Counted from the first letter of the stretch, positions 1 to 11,556 are shown. The stretch is 64,000 nucleotides of DNA from Uloborus plumipes (GCA_038373865.1 JAXGGA010005797.1:1-64000), one strand, 5' to 3'. Program-made: numbers and translations. Notes: generated by a model not told the origin, from the sequence alone.

Positions 1-540
1 CACTTCCGTATGAAATCTGAAAAAGAAAAAACTAATGTTTGAAAAAATTTAAGGCGGGAGAGACTTAAAACCTCTCCTCCTAACATTACTGAATATTGCT
101 GTAAAACTTCGTTTTTTAGGACTTGTATTTCGAGATGTTTCTTGGAGAGAGAACCAGAACGCCTCTCTCGTCACATCATCAAAGTTTGTCTACAGTTGCG
201 TTTTTGGAATTTCAACTTCGAATAGTTGTGGGGAAGGTGATCGATTTTGCTCTATTTTTCAAGAAATTGATCGGGGACAGTCCTTAAGATAAGCCCCATC
301 CCTTAAATGAGCGTCAACAAATATCGCCTATAATCGCGTTTTTAGGACTTTAATTTCTAGAATTCTATGTGGAAGCTCCTGTGAACTTTTCTTTCCCTTC
401 ACAGCACCAGAGGCAGTCTAAAACTGCATTTTCAGGATTACAATATCAAAAATTTTCCTGGGGATAATCTCCCAAACCTGCCTATCAAATGGAGAAAAAA
501 CTAAAAGCAGGATTCGCCAACCCCGAAAAAAACTCACCGA
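1..540 (-). repeat. Degenerate tandem motif of about 85 bp, inverted relative to 18560-19650
   Basis: A loose motif, on the minus strand roughly GAAATTAAAGTCCTAAAAACG, recurs near 110, 193, 332 and 423. The same motif in plus orientation fills 18560-19650 and reappears at 24170-24420. Copies are heavily diverged and no open frame accompanies them. Probably the interior of an old element. Confidence 0.55.
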
Positions 541-1265
541 GATTTTTCGGGTGGGCCCACTTGAAATGACACACTAAGTCGGTGAAGTGGTTTTTTTTTC
601 ACAATTTACTGCACATTGAAAACATTTATTTCAGAAACAAACTAAACATTACAAATATTTTGATCAATATCAAGTCTAGAAATTGGTACTGATCAGTTTA
701 GTTATAACATTGAGTTTATTATGATATTTAGTGTTGGTCAATACGTGGTCCAGAAAAAGGCATCTTCCTTTCTGAGCAAACTTATTAAGTATTAGAAATA
801 AAACTGTGCATCTGAATTTGAGTTATTTGTTTATTTATTTGAATATTTAGAGGATCAAACTAAACAGGAACTATTTAAATCCATAAATTCAATTCAATAT
901 CAATTTAAAATATTTTATCATATTAATTTTAAAAAATCAATATAGCATTGCTTTTTCCAAATAAAAAATTCTTTAGGGGGTCACAGTGACCTCTCTTCAT
1001 GGCTCCCGACTCTTTAAAAATTTTACGTAGCAAGCAGTAGTTTGGTATACAATGTTTGAATAGAGAATGATATTAAAATGACTCCCCTGAAATGAAAAAT
1101 GAAAACCCTGATATTTGATTAAAAACCCAGACGGGCTGGTTTTTTTCAAACTCTGCTTAAAACTGTTTTCTGGTTGCACCACTGGCTTGTTGTCCAGGGA
1201 ATCCCCCCCCCCCCCCGATTTCTGCTACTGTTGCACCCCCAGAATTTGCGGTCTAAGTCCGCCTA
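541..1265. other. AT-rich repeat-derived stretch, probable end of a hAT-like element
   Basis: No gene seen. It contains a run of 14 C at 1203-1216 and ends with CTAAGTCCGCCTATG, which resembles a hAT terminus in reverse and abuts the Helitron fragment at 1266. The other end would lie outside the window, so the target-site duplication cannot be tested. Confidence 0.3.
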
Positions 1266-1370
1266 TGAACGTGTCTTTGATCTCTTTGAAAAGTTGTCAG
1301 AACGACGGCAGTAGATGGCGATGTTGTGCAAATGAAGCCAATAAAAATTGTCGTATTAAATTTTAAGTTT

Positions 1371-1415
<45 letters not shown>

Positions 1416-1438
1416 GGAATTCCGCACGGGTCACCTAG
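1266..1438 (+). mobile_element. Helitron 3' fragment, first of two related copies
   Basis: Shares about 170 bp, up to the poly-T length, with 2349-2499. It ends with the palindrome GCGGAATTCCGC, then ACGGGTCACCTAG and a following T: the hairpin + CTRR + T layout of a Helitron 3' end. A 5' end is not visible because a hAT-like terminus abuts it. A long poly-T run (about 1376-1413) separates body from hairpin. Confidence 0.7.
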
Positions 1439-1560
1439 TCTATCGTATTGAAATAGTTTTTTTAAAAAATTACTTCCGATGGTTTACTGTCAACGATTTT
1501 TAAACATCGTTGCTTTTGTTTTGCTTTAGAAATTTTTTTCGACAGCGGTGTTTTATATTT

Positions 1561-2533
1561 GAAGGGGCAAGTGGATAAAGGTGATAACGTGACAATTCTT
1601 GAAAAACTTACTTTTTACCATGGATGAAGGTGAAAATGGTAATTGTTTTTTGAAAGCTTTTCTGGGAATTAAAAAATTTGTTACACATCACCTTTATTCA
1701 CTTGCCCCTTCAACTGTGTTTGTGAGTTAATACAATTGAACACACACGAATTTGAATTTGTGTAAATCAGCGAAATTCAAATCTCCATATATTATTTCTC
1801 TAAGCCGAATCCTATACCCGGTCGAAACTCGCTCATTTCTTTATCGAATTGCAAGAAAATTTATGATTTTGAAGCTTATCCCTCGGGCTATTGACGAAAA
1901 TTAGACCCACCCTATAAAAAGTGTCAGTTCGTTTTTTATTCGAACTTCAATTTTTGAGCACAAAATTGACTCTATCTAGCGAAATAATTGTCGTATCGTC
2001 TCCATTTTGATTTCATTCGAAAGATTAAAAAAAATGCGTTCTTTAGAACGTTTCTCCGCTAGCGCCGCGTAACGAGAATCTCGAAAATCCACGTTTAAGC
2101 GACTTATAAGCGATTGAAGTTTGAAAAAGTTAAATTTTTTGCTCAACTGTCAAAATCGTTACATTGTTGTTCAAATCAATTTTAAATGCGACATTTCAAG
2201 TCAAGGCTTAGCTCGGTAAACCTTAATTGTAACTTTTATGGTTTCAAAATACTATGGTAGTTTTGCGATAACGTTAGCATTTAGTTTAGTAGTAGCCTTG
2301 GGTATTTGATTTTAATACAGGGTATCACTTTTGTAGTAGTTGTAAAAGTGAACGTGTCTTTGATCTCTTTGAAAAGTTGTCAGAACGACGGCAGTAGATG
2401 GCGATGTTGTGCAAATGAAGCCAATAAAAATTGTCGTATTAAATTTTAAGTTTAGAGTTTTTTTTTTTTTTTTTGCGGAATTCCGCACGGGTTACCTAGT
2501 GTCACATATCACCTTCATCCACTTGCCCCTTCA
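1561..2533. mobile_element. MITE with 32-bp terminal inverted repeats, split by a Helitron
   Basis: Left end GAAGGGGCAAGTGGATAAAG matches the inverted right end at 2502-2533 with few changes. A further inverted copy of the same end lies internally at about 1688-1711. Removing the Helitron at 1782-2499 leaves about 255 bp. ATTT lies directly outside both ends, a possible 4-bp target-site duplication. No coding capacity; the superfamily is not clear. Confidence 0.55.
1782..2499 (+). mobile_element. Non-autonomous Helitron, 718 bp
   Basis: Begins TCTCCATATATTATTTC after an A and ends with the GCGGAATTCCGC hairpin and CCTAG before a T, so it sits between A and T with no target-site duplication, as Helitrons do. 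No Rep or helicase coding is visible. Its last 150 bp match 1266-1438. Confidence 0.7.
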
Positions 2534-2759
2534 TTTCAAAAAAAAAAAAAGTTTCCTGAAAATATGCGATAAATAAAAGTTATACAGTTAATCAACAGTT
2601 GCAGTATCTAAAAAAAGTTTTCTATAATTGACATCGATATCATACGGTTGATGTTTTTCAGGAGACAAAAGATAAATCTAATTGAGTGTTATAAATGTAT
2701 TGGGGAGTTACTGTATTACTGTACATTTAAACGTGCAAGTAATTTTTACAAAAAAAGAT

Positions 2760-2890
2760 CGATGTTATAAAACATCGATGTTTGAAAACATCGATGTTTT
2801 TTGGTCGATGTATCAATACCATCGATGTCTTAATTTCGAAACATCGATGTCTTTAAACATCGATGTTTTGCCTTCGATGTCGCACCTCTA
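2760..2890. repeat. ACATCGATGT palindrome array at a hAT-like terminus
   Basis: At least six copies of the self-complementary word ACATCGATGT or part of it, spaced 10-30 bp. The right edge, read in reverse, is TAGAGGTGCGACATCG, similar to the TAGGGATGCACCGAT terminus at 4328. I see no matching left end, so this is a one-sided fragment. Confidence 0.55.
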
Positions 2891-3189
2891 CTGCATACTT
2901 AATGGCTTATATATTTTTTCTGGTACCATTTTGAAAATGTGTTTCAAATTAAATTGTAATTCATGTTTTTAGCAGGGGCTTTTTTTTTTTGGCTGCGATC
3001 TAAATATTAAAACAACTTTTTTGTTTGGAATTTTGCAATTAATGTTACAGGAAGAGAGCGGTTTGGAAATATTTGTTTTTGGTAGGGAATTGTATTTGTT
3101 TATTAGGGAGAGTGTTAAATATGTGCTACTTGACATTGTTTTTATTCCTGAGGAAGCATGTGCAAATAATGCGATTGACTTTTTTATGC

Positions 3190-3547
3190 GGGAAAGTTTT
3201 TTAGCGAGCCGCTTTAGCGGGGAGTAGTTTTTTGAAACCGGTTTCGCTAAAACTTTCCTCCCTCCTTTAAATGCGAGCCAAATTGGCGGCGAGTAATTTG
3301 TTTTAAGTTTCCTTACTACTTTAAAGGCGAGTCGCCTTGGCGGTGAGTAGTTTGCTGAAACTTTCCTCGCTACTTTAAAGGCGAGCTGCCTTGGCGGTTA
3401 TATATCATTACTGAAACTTTCCTCGCTACTTTAAAGGCGAGCTGCCTTGGCGGTTATATATCATTATATACCGCCTTGACGGCGAGTAGTTTATTTAAAT
3501 TTTCATCACTACTTTAAAGCCCGTGCAACGCCGGGCCCCACAGCTAG
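3190..3547 (+). mobile_element. Helitron 3' end preceded by a 56-bp minisatellite
   Basis: About five to six tandem units of roughly 56 bp built on CTTTCCTCGCTACTTTAAAG and GGCGAGCTGCCTTGGCGG; the two starting at 3355 and 3411 look the same. The array leads into hairpin GCCCG-TGCAACGC-CGGGC (3519-3536), then CCCACAGCTAG ending at 3547 before T, the canonical Helitron 3' terminus. The 5' end is not located. Confidence 0.7.
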
Positions 3548-3950
3548 TTTATTGATGATCACCGTCATTGTTGTATAATGCTTTTATTAAAATGTGGGAG
3601 ATCTGTTCACGGCACGATTTCGAATGTTTCGCCAAATAAAATAAATAAATTACTGCTTGTCAAACGTTATCAAAACGGTGCTTTAAACAATACTCAAGTT
3701 CCATTAAAACGAAAAATGGCCCATTAAATAAATCTAATGGCGCCTAATAGAGCACATGTATAAGTCCGGGCTTTAGGGCCCCCTTGCTTGAGGGACCCCA
3801 AAAATTTTAGAACAATATGTTTTACCCATTATTTACCGTTTTTGCATTATAAATTTTTTGATTTTTTTTTTCCAAGTTCTCTTACATCAGCAACACTCAA
3901 AGTGTGCGGTTCACGGGATACATGCAGCTGGCTGAGCTTTAACTCATTAA

Positions 3951-4117
3951 TGCCTAGTGTCCCTTTTTAGGGACGGTCCAAAAAATGTATCTGAATTTTC
4001 CAAAAATGAACATTTTAACCAAATAATAGTGTTTAATTTTTCCTTTGGTATTATTTTAATTCAAGTGTTCTGTAGCCGCGTTATACAAAATATCTTTGGA
4101 AAAAAAAATGTCAGGCA
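3951..4117. mobile_element. Small TTAA-flanked MITE (piggyBac-like), 167 bp
   Basis: TTAA at 3947-3950 and again at 4118-4121 frames an element starting TGCCTAGTGTCCC and ending GTCAGGCA. The target site and short inverted ends suggest a piggyBac-type MITE. No coding sequence. Confidence 0.5.
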
Positions 4118-6691
4118 TTAATGGGTAATGAATCACATGCTCAAATCTTACAAAAATCTTGACACAACGTAATAAACTTCTTTTTGAATAGGTACACCTT
4201 AAAAGGGGCTTTTTCTCTTTTTGCAAGCAATTGCAGACTGATTTTTGAAACGAAAACCGTTAAATGAATTCAGCGACAGTATTAAAAAAAAAAACCCCTA
4301 ACGCAAATTCTTTTCAATAATGTTAAATAGGGATGCACCGATAAGCAAATTGGCCGATTACCGATTAATCGGCTATTGATAACCGACCGATTAATCGGAT
4401 AAGCCGATTAATGATCAAAATGATTATTTTTAATACTACCAATATCATCATCACTGTTTTCATTCTTTTTTTATTTTTCTTTCTTTTACGATTCCGATTT
4501 TAGAAACAATGACTCCTTTTTTTTTTGAGAAGAAAAAATATTTTATCCTAACTCTCCCAAGATAATTTCAAAAATTTATTCAAGTTCAGTAAACCAATTT
4601 TTAAACCTTTGAGCCGATATTATTGTTAATAAAATTACGTTCACACATAACATATTTAACACGTTGTTAATTATGGGAACTAGACATGAAATTAAAAAAG
4701 AAAAAATAGGGGAGGCTTTGGTGTTAGAACTTAAATTTAGGAGATCTTAAATTCAAATTTATTTTTCAATTATTAGACGCCACTAAATTCAAGACTTATT
4801 CTTTGTGAAAATTAGAGGTTTTCAAAAAGCTTTATGATAAGAAAAAAAGTATTGGCACATAAAAAATATAGCAAAATTGTCTCTATGTGTGCATTTATTC
4901 AAAACTGAAAAAAATAATTAACTAAAAAATTTATAATAACTGTGAGGATTATTTTTTTTTTTATATTTCGTTCTTGGAATTTGTTTTATTTTTACTCATT
5001 ATACTTTCTTGCTACGTGTTATACGTTTGTTTGAAAAAAGTAGTTATTGTTTATAAATTTTTTCCTCTTAGTTTCTTTTTTAAAGCACATAAAAAGTAAT
5101 TTTATTTAGACCATAATTTAACTTATTATAAATAAAATGAAATACTCATGCTTTTGAAATCCAATTTAAAAGTTCAAGAATTTAATTATTCCTAATAGTG
5201 TCATATGAATATCAGCCGTGTGGGTTATCTTTTAATATTGAATTCAGTTTTATGCACTGTATGAACTATTTGTTTTGTATATACTCTGTACACTTTCATA
5301 CTACATATTATAGTAAGGATTGCAGAAAATTATTTATTTACAGTTGATAATAAGGCTCGACCGATGGCATTTTTTGGCCGATGGGCCGATGCCGATTGTT
5401 GGCCGATTGTTCAAAGTTGGCCGATGGCCGATGGCCGATCTTTTTACTCTTCCATCGGCCGATGGCCGATGGTTAAAAATATTAAATTATTAGAAAAAAT
5501 AAATGTTTTATAAGAGATTTGATGGGTCATATATTCATTTCATTCTATTTCTTTTTTAGTCATTCAGATTTTGGGCTTAAATTTCTATTTTACTACCACT
5601 CGACAAAAATTATATGAGAGAGAGAGAGACGCAGTAAGTTGAGAACTCATTCGTATTATTGGTACTAGGTGTAGTCATGCAGATACTTTCTTAGCTGCAA
5701 TCCGATGTTCCAAATGTGCTTTTAACTTTTTCTTTCTCTTTTTTTTGACTAATAAATTATAATTTCAGTGCAGACTAATATCATGAATTGGTGACAACTG
5801 AGTGATATACTAATCGCAAAGTGTTTTATAACTAACAAAGAAAGATACAACAAAGATGGAGAAAAAAAGTAAGATGCTGAATTCGGTATCGGCTGGCGGT
5901 ATTTGACAAAATTCCTATTAAAATTGTCGATATTTGCAACATGGATCTCTGTAAAGCAATTTCGCATCGGTTCGCAATATACTCTTTTATTCGTGAATTA
6001 AGTTCCACCTACATGTACAAAAACGTTTGAGATAAAAATTTTAAACGGACATTGTGTTTAGTAATAGGCAACTGCTCTATTGTTTAACATAAACATAAAC
6101 ATAAAAAAAAAAGTCTTCAGCAATAATATGTAGATTTAGATACACCAAACTTGGTAAGAGATGTTCCCATTATGTTGTTTAATCCTTAAAAAAAGTGAAT
6201 GAGTCAATAAATTACATTGTGTGAGTGGAAAAATCCTTACGATATTTTTAAACCATGAGGTTAAACAAAACAAGAAGTTCTATCAAGTACTAAACGAGCC
6301 TACTTTTCCGTTCATCGACATCGGTATTCTAGTATCTGAGCAATATTCTTTTAATTATCTGAGACGACAAATTATGTCAAACGTACCTTTTTAGCAAATA
6401 AAGCTGATTTCTAAAAACCAAATATGCAGATTTCATCTGATGAACTAGGCACTTAAAAAGTAAACAAAATAAATAAATAAATAAATAAAGTTGTTGCATA
6501 TTTTAAACAATACAGCTTTTATAGTTCTTCCGTAGAAAAATTAATTAATTGTTTTGAAAAAAAGGAATGAAAAAAAGGAAGCAAATCAAAAAATCAAAAC
6601 GCATTTTATCAAAAAAAAAAAAAAAAACTCGTTCCTAAAAAATGTCTCGAGTTCCATTTTTAATCCGGCGCCCACAATTAAAAATCAAATA

Positions 6692-6866
6692 ATGTCGTCC
6701 CCGCTTAATCGGGTAACGGATAAACGAATACCCCGCTTATACGAATAAAATATCTCGGAACCGATGCCATAGACGTAAAGTTAAAGATCCCCGGTTAATC
6801 GAATACCCCGTTTAATCGAATAATATTTCTTGGAACCGACAGTATTCGTTTAAGCGGGGCCGACAG
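6692..6866. mobile_element. pogo/Tigger-like MITE, 175 bp, TA-flanked
   Basis: Inverted ends around TGTCGTCCCCGCTTAA and TGTCGGCCCCGCTTAA, with a TA at 6690-6691 and 6867-6868. Internal copies of CGAATACCCCG and GGAACCGA recur in both orientations. Ends of this form are seen in non-autonomous pogo-type elements. No coding sequence. Confidence 0.5.
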
Positions 6867-7028
6867 TAATTGATTAAATAAATGATAAAATGTTCTCTTA
6901 AATGAGTAATTTTTGTTAGACAAAAAATCGTCTGCCAAAAAAAAAAAATAAATAAAATAATAATAATAAAAAAAACAAAACAAATGAATAAACAAAGAAA
7001 AAAATCGCCTGCACGGTTATTTCTTTTA

Positions 7029-7390
7029 AGAGTAGGAGTCAGTCATTTTTTTCCCAGTCTGCATTTCTGCAATGTTTGCTCTTTGCTGAGTCAGAGTTAG
7101 AGTCGAGGATTCAGAGTTGGGGTTGAAAAGTCGGAGTCGTCAATCACTGTCGACAGGTAGAGTCAGAGTCAAAGACACACACATTCTAATAGTAGGACTC
7201 GGTCTTTTTTCCGAGCCTGTATTTCTACCATAGCGGCGGAGTTGGAGTCGGCTTTAAAAAATTAATTTCATCAGTCGAAGTCGAAAGCTGTAAAATTATA
7301 ATGGTAGGAACGGGTCATTTTCTTCTGAGCCTGCATTTCTGCCATGTTTGCGGAGTCGGAGTCAAGGAGTCGGAAGCAGGGTCCTCCCAG
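7029..7390. repeat. Diverged tandem repeat rich in GGAGTCGGAGTC
   Basis: Three diverged units begin near 7029, 7190 and 7302, each with a segment like GAGCCTGCATTTCTGCCATG followed by runs of GTCGGAGTC-type hexamers. Spacing is about 160 and 110 bp. No open frame. Confidence 0.5.
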
Positions 7391-8415
7391 CAGCTCATTC
7401 AGAAAAGTACTTTACATACATTATTTATCAAAACCATTTTCTAACAAAGTTATATTAGTTTGAAGGAAATCCGCCTTTAAGTTCAGGATCTTCATTAAAC
7501 TTAAATTTCCCAGTAGGTGCAATGTTAAGCCTTTTTCTGAACGGTTCAATATTGAAAGAAAAATGGTTCAAATCAAAAAGCAAAATATGGGAATGAGGTT
7601 TCCTCTCCGAGATCTTTCGAACAAAAAAAAGGTTATTCAATTCGGACGGTTCCCTTAAAAGTTATTTATAATGCTTTTTTAGTTTTTTTTTCTTTTTAAC
7701 GGGAAAGTAGGCTAAAAAGGCAACAGATAAATCACAATACTAAGTCATAGCTTGAATTTCTCTATACTTAAATTGTATGAAAATAATGTTTGCATGTTCG
7801 TTAAAAGCTGCGACACTTACATAACTTATTTTATTGAAAAATAAATAACCATGGAATAAAAATAGTCGGCTTGCACCTTTTTTTTTTTTTTTTTTTTGCT
7901 ACTTTTGCTCCTAGTTTGATTTTTTATTTTGCTGAATCTTGCATCAAAATGGCATTCTTTTTTTTTTCCTTAGTCGCGCTAAAATTGTAATTTTCCTGCT
8001 TCAGCCTGCTCCAATACGGTGTTTGTTTTCCTCTCCAGTATGCTCCAAAAGAATTATTTTTCTTCTCGAAAACAGAATTTTAGCTGCTCCGAAATTGTAT
8101 CCATCGTATCCCACTCCTGATATAGTTTAAATAAAATAGACTTGAGTAATGACAAAATGATAGTAAGTTATAGAGGCCGTCGACATATTTACAATTGTAA
8201 TCTTTTAATGAAATTATCTCATATGGATTATCATAGAACAGTGGTATAAGAGGTAAAAGAGATTGGGGCGGGGGGGGGTTAAATAATTGCAATGAAAAGG
8301 CACGCTGGCATTTAAAAGTGCAAAGGTAAAATGATGTGAGTTCAAGCGAGATATAGTAAATAATACACAAATTATCAGTATCGTAGTGCAAGATGGCAAT
8401 GGCACATATTCAATA
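7391..8415. other. AT-rich filler inside the inner hAT-like element
   Basis: No gene recognised. It includes poly-T runs and, near 8110-8122, CCCACTCCTG, which could be a one-sided hAT terminus. Small open frames here lack any recognisable motif. Confidence 0.3.
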
Positions 8416-8750
8416 CTAGCTGTACCCGCCCGGCGTTGCCCGTGTATTTAGAAAATGCAGATAAATGAATAGCGCAGGAATAGTAGTGTGTATAGCAACA
8501 AATCACAATAGTAGCAAATTCTAGTGTAGACAAAAAATAGCTTACTTATTGTAAGTATGTATGTATGGTAGAATGTGTATATTGTATGTATGTAAGAATG
8601 TTGTATATGCATGAAATAAGCATGGAACGCTGTGAACGATGAGGGAATATAAAAATAACAAAAGGCAAACATTATTTTTAAGTTATTATAATTTATTCCT
8701 TAAAATTATATATCATTAAACAATTACGACAGTAACACTATTAAACAATA

Positions 8751-9163
8751 TCAATCTCTTAATGCTATAGCGTGAACAATATTTTTTGTTAGTCCATCTT
8801 TAGCTAACACAAACAAACTGGATGGTTTACCCACCCGAGAACATGCCACGTATAATTGTCCGTGTGAAAAACATGGTGTTCTTAAATCTAAGCCACAAAC
8901 AGACATCGTTTGACCTTGGGATTTGTTGATAGTCATTGCAAATGCCAATCTAATCGGAAACTGAATACGTTTGAATTGAATTGGCACATCTGTAGGTATA
9001 ATAGGAATCCGTGGTATGAGTATATTTTCACCTCTGAACTTGCCATTTAAAATCCTGGCTTCGATCACGTTTTTCATTAATTTTTGAATGACTAATCGCG
9101 TACCGTTGCACAGCCGGGGCGGGTTCAAATTACGAAGCAAGATAATTGGAGATCCAACCTTTA
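8751..9163 (-). pseudogene. Helitron PIF1-like helicase, C-terminal fragment
   Basis: The frame reads VGSPIILLRNLNPPRLCNGT, continues with IPRIPIIPTDVPIQFKRIQF and LAFAMTINKSQGQT, and ends HGQLYVACSRVGKPSSLFVL before stopping at 8751. These are the last conserved SF1 helicase motifs (the TINKSQGQT and YVACSRV blocks) of Helitron RepHel proteins. Only about 137 residues of what is usually well over 1000 remain, so it is a relic even though this part is open. It is read in the same direction as the surrounding Helitron. Confidence 0.88.
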
Positions 9164-9767
9164 TTTTTTAAAAATTTGTGTCACTTTAATGGTCGTTCAT
9201 ACCCCCACCCCCTCTCGCAGTGAAAAAAAAAACATTACACAGCAGATTTTGCCTAATAACTCAACACTCATGGTGTTTGATACGTTTTATTTGTTTGTAA
9301 TAATGTTTCTTGGTCACAACCAATATGAAAATCACAAAAAATGGTTACTTTAACTTTTAACATATATTTATTTTCTTTAGAATTTTTGACCTTTAATTTT
9401 ACCTTGAATTTGACGTAAATGCAAGGTATAAAATACAGAATTTTATAAAGGTATAAAAATTAACATAATATAATTGATAGTGTATATAATTTTTGAAAAA
9501 ATAATATAAGTGCCTCAAATCAAAAACCATTTATTGCCACAATCGATTCAAAGCCCCAAAAATGGCGCAAACGTCCATAAGAAAATTCTACAGCATCAAA
9601 GGACCCCATTGCCAATTTTAACAAAGATCCGACCAAAACTGTCATTTTGTACTATAAAAAAATATGGGGTGGATCCCCATGAGGGGATGTACCTGCATAA
9701 GGACATTACAATCATTAAAATCATTCAAAAAAAAAAAAAAAAACATGCAGCTGTTAGAAAAAATCCT

Positions 9768-9845
9768 TGCGGGCCTGGATTCGATCTCATTCCATAAGGA
9801 ACTTCAACCTGACGCGCAGAACCACTTGACCATCGGGTCGCTCGT
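9768..9845 (-). other. tRNA-like / SINE-head segment inside the Helitron
   Basis: On the minus strand an A-box-like TGGTCAAGTGG (9832-9822) is followed about 35 nt later by a B-box-like GATCGAATCCA (9786-9776), the spacing of an internal Pol III promoter. The outer arms GCGACCC and GGCCCGC pair at 5 of 7 positions. I could not fold a clean anticodon stem, so this looks like a decayed tRNA-derived sequence, not a working tRNA. Confidence 0.4.
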
Positions 9846-10108
9846 TGAAGAAAGGATTTACGATAACACATATTGTATTGGCGAGCAGCGATCTCGAGAA
9901 GAAGTTTTATAAATAATTTTTTAAAATTTTTCTAATTCAAAAATCGAAAATCGAGCTTCGAGGTCTGGTGGCCAGCCCCTTTGTGCTTCCGTGTAAAAAA
10001 TTCCAGGTCCCTGCGTGCGATAGATTTGGCTGGAGAGCTCGGTCAAATGGACAGACAGGCAGACAGACAGACAGACAGACACATTACACTTGCTTTTATT
10101 ATTATGGA

Positions 10109-10224
10109 TTATAATTCTGCATTAAACTAATGGATAAAATCTGAAACAGCATAATCCTCCCTAACAGCGGACACCTCCCAGTAACGGACAAAACTTCCGG
10201 TTCCGTTATTCAGAGGTTTTACTG
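10109..10224. mobile_element. One-sided pogo/Tigger-like MITE end
   Basis: Read in reverse from 10224 the sequence is CAGTAAAACCTCTGAATAAC, next to a TA at 10225-10226; CAGTAAAACCTC is a typical pogo/Tigger terminus. The opposite end is not found, and the Helitron at 10108 may have separated it. Confidence 0.45.
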
Positions 10225-10751
10225 TAATTCTTAAAATTCGCATCAAAGCGATTAGTCGGAAAGTGTCTGTGTTGTGAAAATTTCGGTATCTGCCCGATTT
10301 GGAAAATTCCAAAACCCAGAACTGTGTTTGTCCCTTTTGCTGCCCGATTTCAAGCCACATGCTGAACATACTTTTAATTGTGAAGTAAAAAATGGAGAAA
10401 ATATTATTCCCTCTTAAGAAAACTTAAAAAAAAAAAAAAAGAAAAGAAAACATCGGCCTTGCATCGGCATTTAGATTCTTTTGAGGCCGATGGGCCGATG
10501 TTTTTTCCATTTTAGCATCGGCGGCCGATGCCGATGGCCGATGGAAAAAATTTCAACCATCGGCGCCGATGCATCGGCCTGGCCGATGCATCGGTCGAGC
10601 CTTAGTTGATAATATTGCTTATCAAAATTTCTTGGTAAAATTATACTTTAAAACATAATATTTAAAGAGTATTTTTTTCCGCCGATTAATCGGCAACATT
10701 TTACCGATTATTAATAATCGCCAAAGTGGCCGATTAATCGGGGCATCCCTA

Positions 10752-11022
10752 GTGTTAAAGGTATTCTGCTGTGATACAGTTGTCACATGTGCATATAGAA
10801 TGAGTAAAATATAGGTGGAATGTTATTTGCCTACAACGTTAGTGTACTGCAGCCTATTGCATATGCAAATGCAAAAGGGGTTACGGTGCCGACTGCGGGA
10901 GTGAATTTTCTGGAGGGGGGGGGGGGAGTGCCCCTCAGATGGATCAGACTTACAAGTTTTTTTTTTTCCAATGAATAAATGATTTTCTTTTTAACTTTTA
11001 ATGTTTGACTTTGACAATTCTA
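10752..11022. other. Intergenic stretch with no recognised feature
   Basis: AT-rich with a G run near 10916-10926. I see no gene or element boundary. Confidence 0.3.
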
Positions 11023-11024
11023 TA

Positions 11025-11157
11025 CCTCAGAACCAAACTAACGTAAGTCCATTTTCGTCATTTTTCAGTAGAGGGGAAAAACGATGTTATTCAACAATCG
11101 TTTTTCCCCTCTACCGAAAAATGACGAAAATGGACTTACGTTACTCTGGTTCTGAGG
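11025..11157. mobile_element. Fold-back MITE copy A, 133 bp, TA-flanked
   Basis: A near-perfect palindrome with arms of about 62 bp beginning CCTCAGAACC and a short loop around TTATTCAA, flanked by TA on both sides. A second copy lies at 27181-27312 in inverted orientation, judging from the loop. The TA target suggests a Tc1/mariner-type MITE. Confidence 0.75.
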
Positions 11158-11399
11158 TACAGAATTAAACCCTTACGTGTTGCAAAAAATCTGTACGTGA
11201 TAGAAAAAAAATCTGGTATGGACCCCACACTACTTCCTTTTACGTGTAAATTTCTTAGTAGTTGCCTTAAGTGTAAAAAAAGTGCTTGGAGTGAGCAAGG
11301 TAACAATTCAAATATTTACTCCCCTAATCTGCCACGAAACAATGCAAAAAATATTTTATAATGGTTAATTTTCTAAATATTGCTGATTTTAATATCATT

Positions 11400-11556
11400 C
11401 AGTGAATTTTTCGCAAAATATCGCCAATAGCGCCAAGTTGAACCCAAATTCAAATAATAATTTTTTCGCCAAATTTGTCGCCAACTTGGCGATATGTCGC
11501 CAAACATTTGGCGACCAAAAACTTGGCGACATATCGCCAAGTGGTCGCGCTAATTC
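11400..11556. mobile_element. Small MITE with TTGGCGATATGTCGCCAA palindromes
   Basis: Self-complementary words of the form TTGGCGA...TCGCCAA crowd about 11415-11545. The flanks ATATCATT (11392-11399) and ATATCACT (11557-11564) agree at 7 of 8 bases, but the terminal inverted repeat is weak, so the borders are uncertain. Confidence 0.4.

Larger units (their letters stand above)
8416..10108 (-). mobile_element. Helitron with helicase relic, 1.7 kb
   Basis: On the minus strand it starts TCCATAATAATAAAAGC at 10108 after an A and ends GGGTACAGCTAG at 8416 before a T, with a GC-rich foldable segment (CGGGCAACGCCGGGC) just inside the 3' end. It carries a GACA microsatellite (about 10047-10082) near its 5' end, a tRNA-like segment at 9768-9845 and the C-terminal part of a Helitron helicase at 8751-9163. 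Rep and most of the helicase are missing. Confidence 0.85.
5351..10604. mobile_element. Inner hAT-like element with CATCGGCCGATG arrays, perfect 8-bp TSD
   Basis: Left end TAAGGCTCGACCGATG at 5351 and its inverse at 10589-10604 are flanked by identical GTTGATAA (5343-5350 and 10605-10612). Dense GGCCGATG/CATCGGCC words fill about 5365-5480 and 10450-10595. The interior holds a pogo-like MITE, a tandem repeat, a Helitron and AT-rich filler, and no hAT transposase. It is inserted inside the element at 4328-10751. Confidence 0.85.
4328..10751. mobile_element. Outer hAT-like element with CCGATTAATCGG arrays, 6.4 kb with nested insertions
   Basis: Left end TAGGGATGCACCGAT and right end GGGCATCCCTA are inverted. 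The flanks ATGTTAAA (4320-4327) and GTGTTAAA (10752-10759) agree at 7 of 8 bases, the 8-bp duplication size of hAT elements. Both ends carry several CCGATTAATCGG words (4350-4420 and 10680-10742). The interior is mostly the second element at 5351-10604. No transposase seen. Confidence 0.75.

Noticed and set aside
9768..9845. Functional tRNA gene
   Set aside because: The acceptor arm has two mismatches and no proper anticodon stem-loop could be folded.
10127..10369. 80-residue minus-strand open frame
   Set aside because: It runs across a pogo-like MITE terminus (CAGTAAAACCTC), so the frame is fortuitous.
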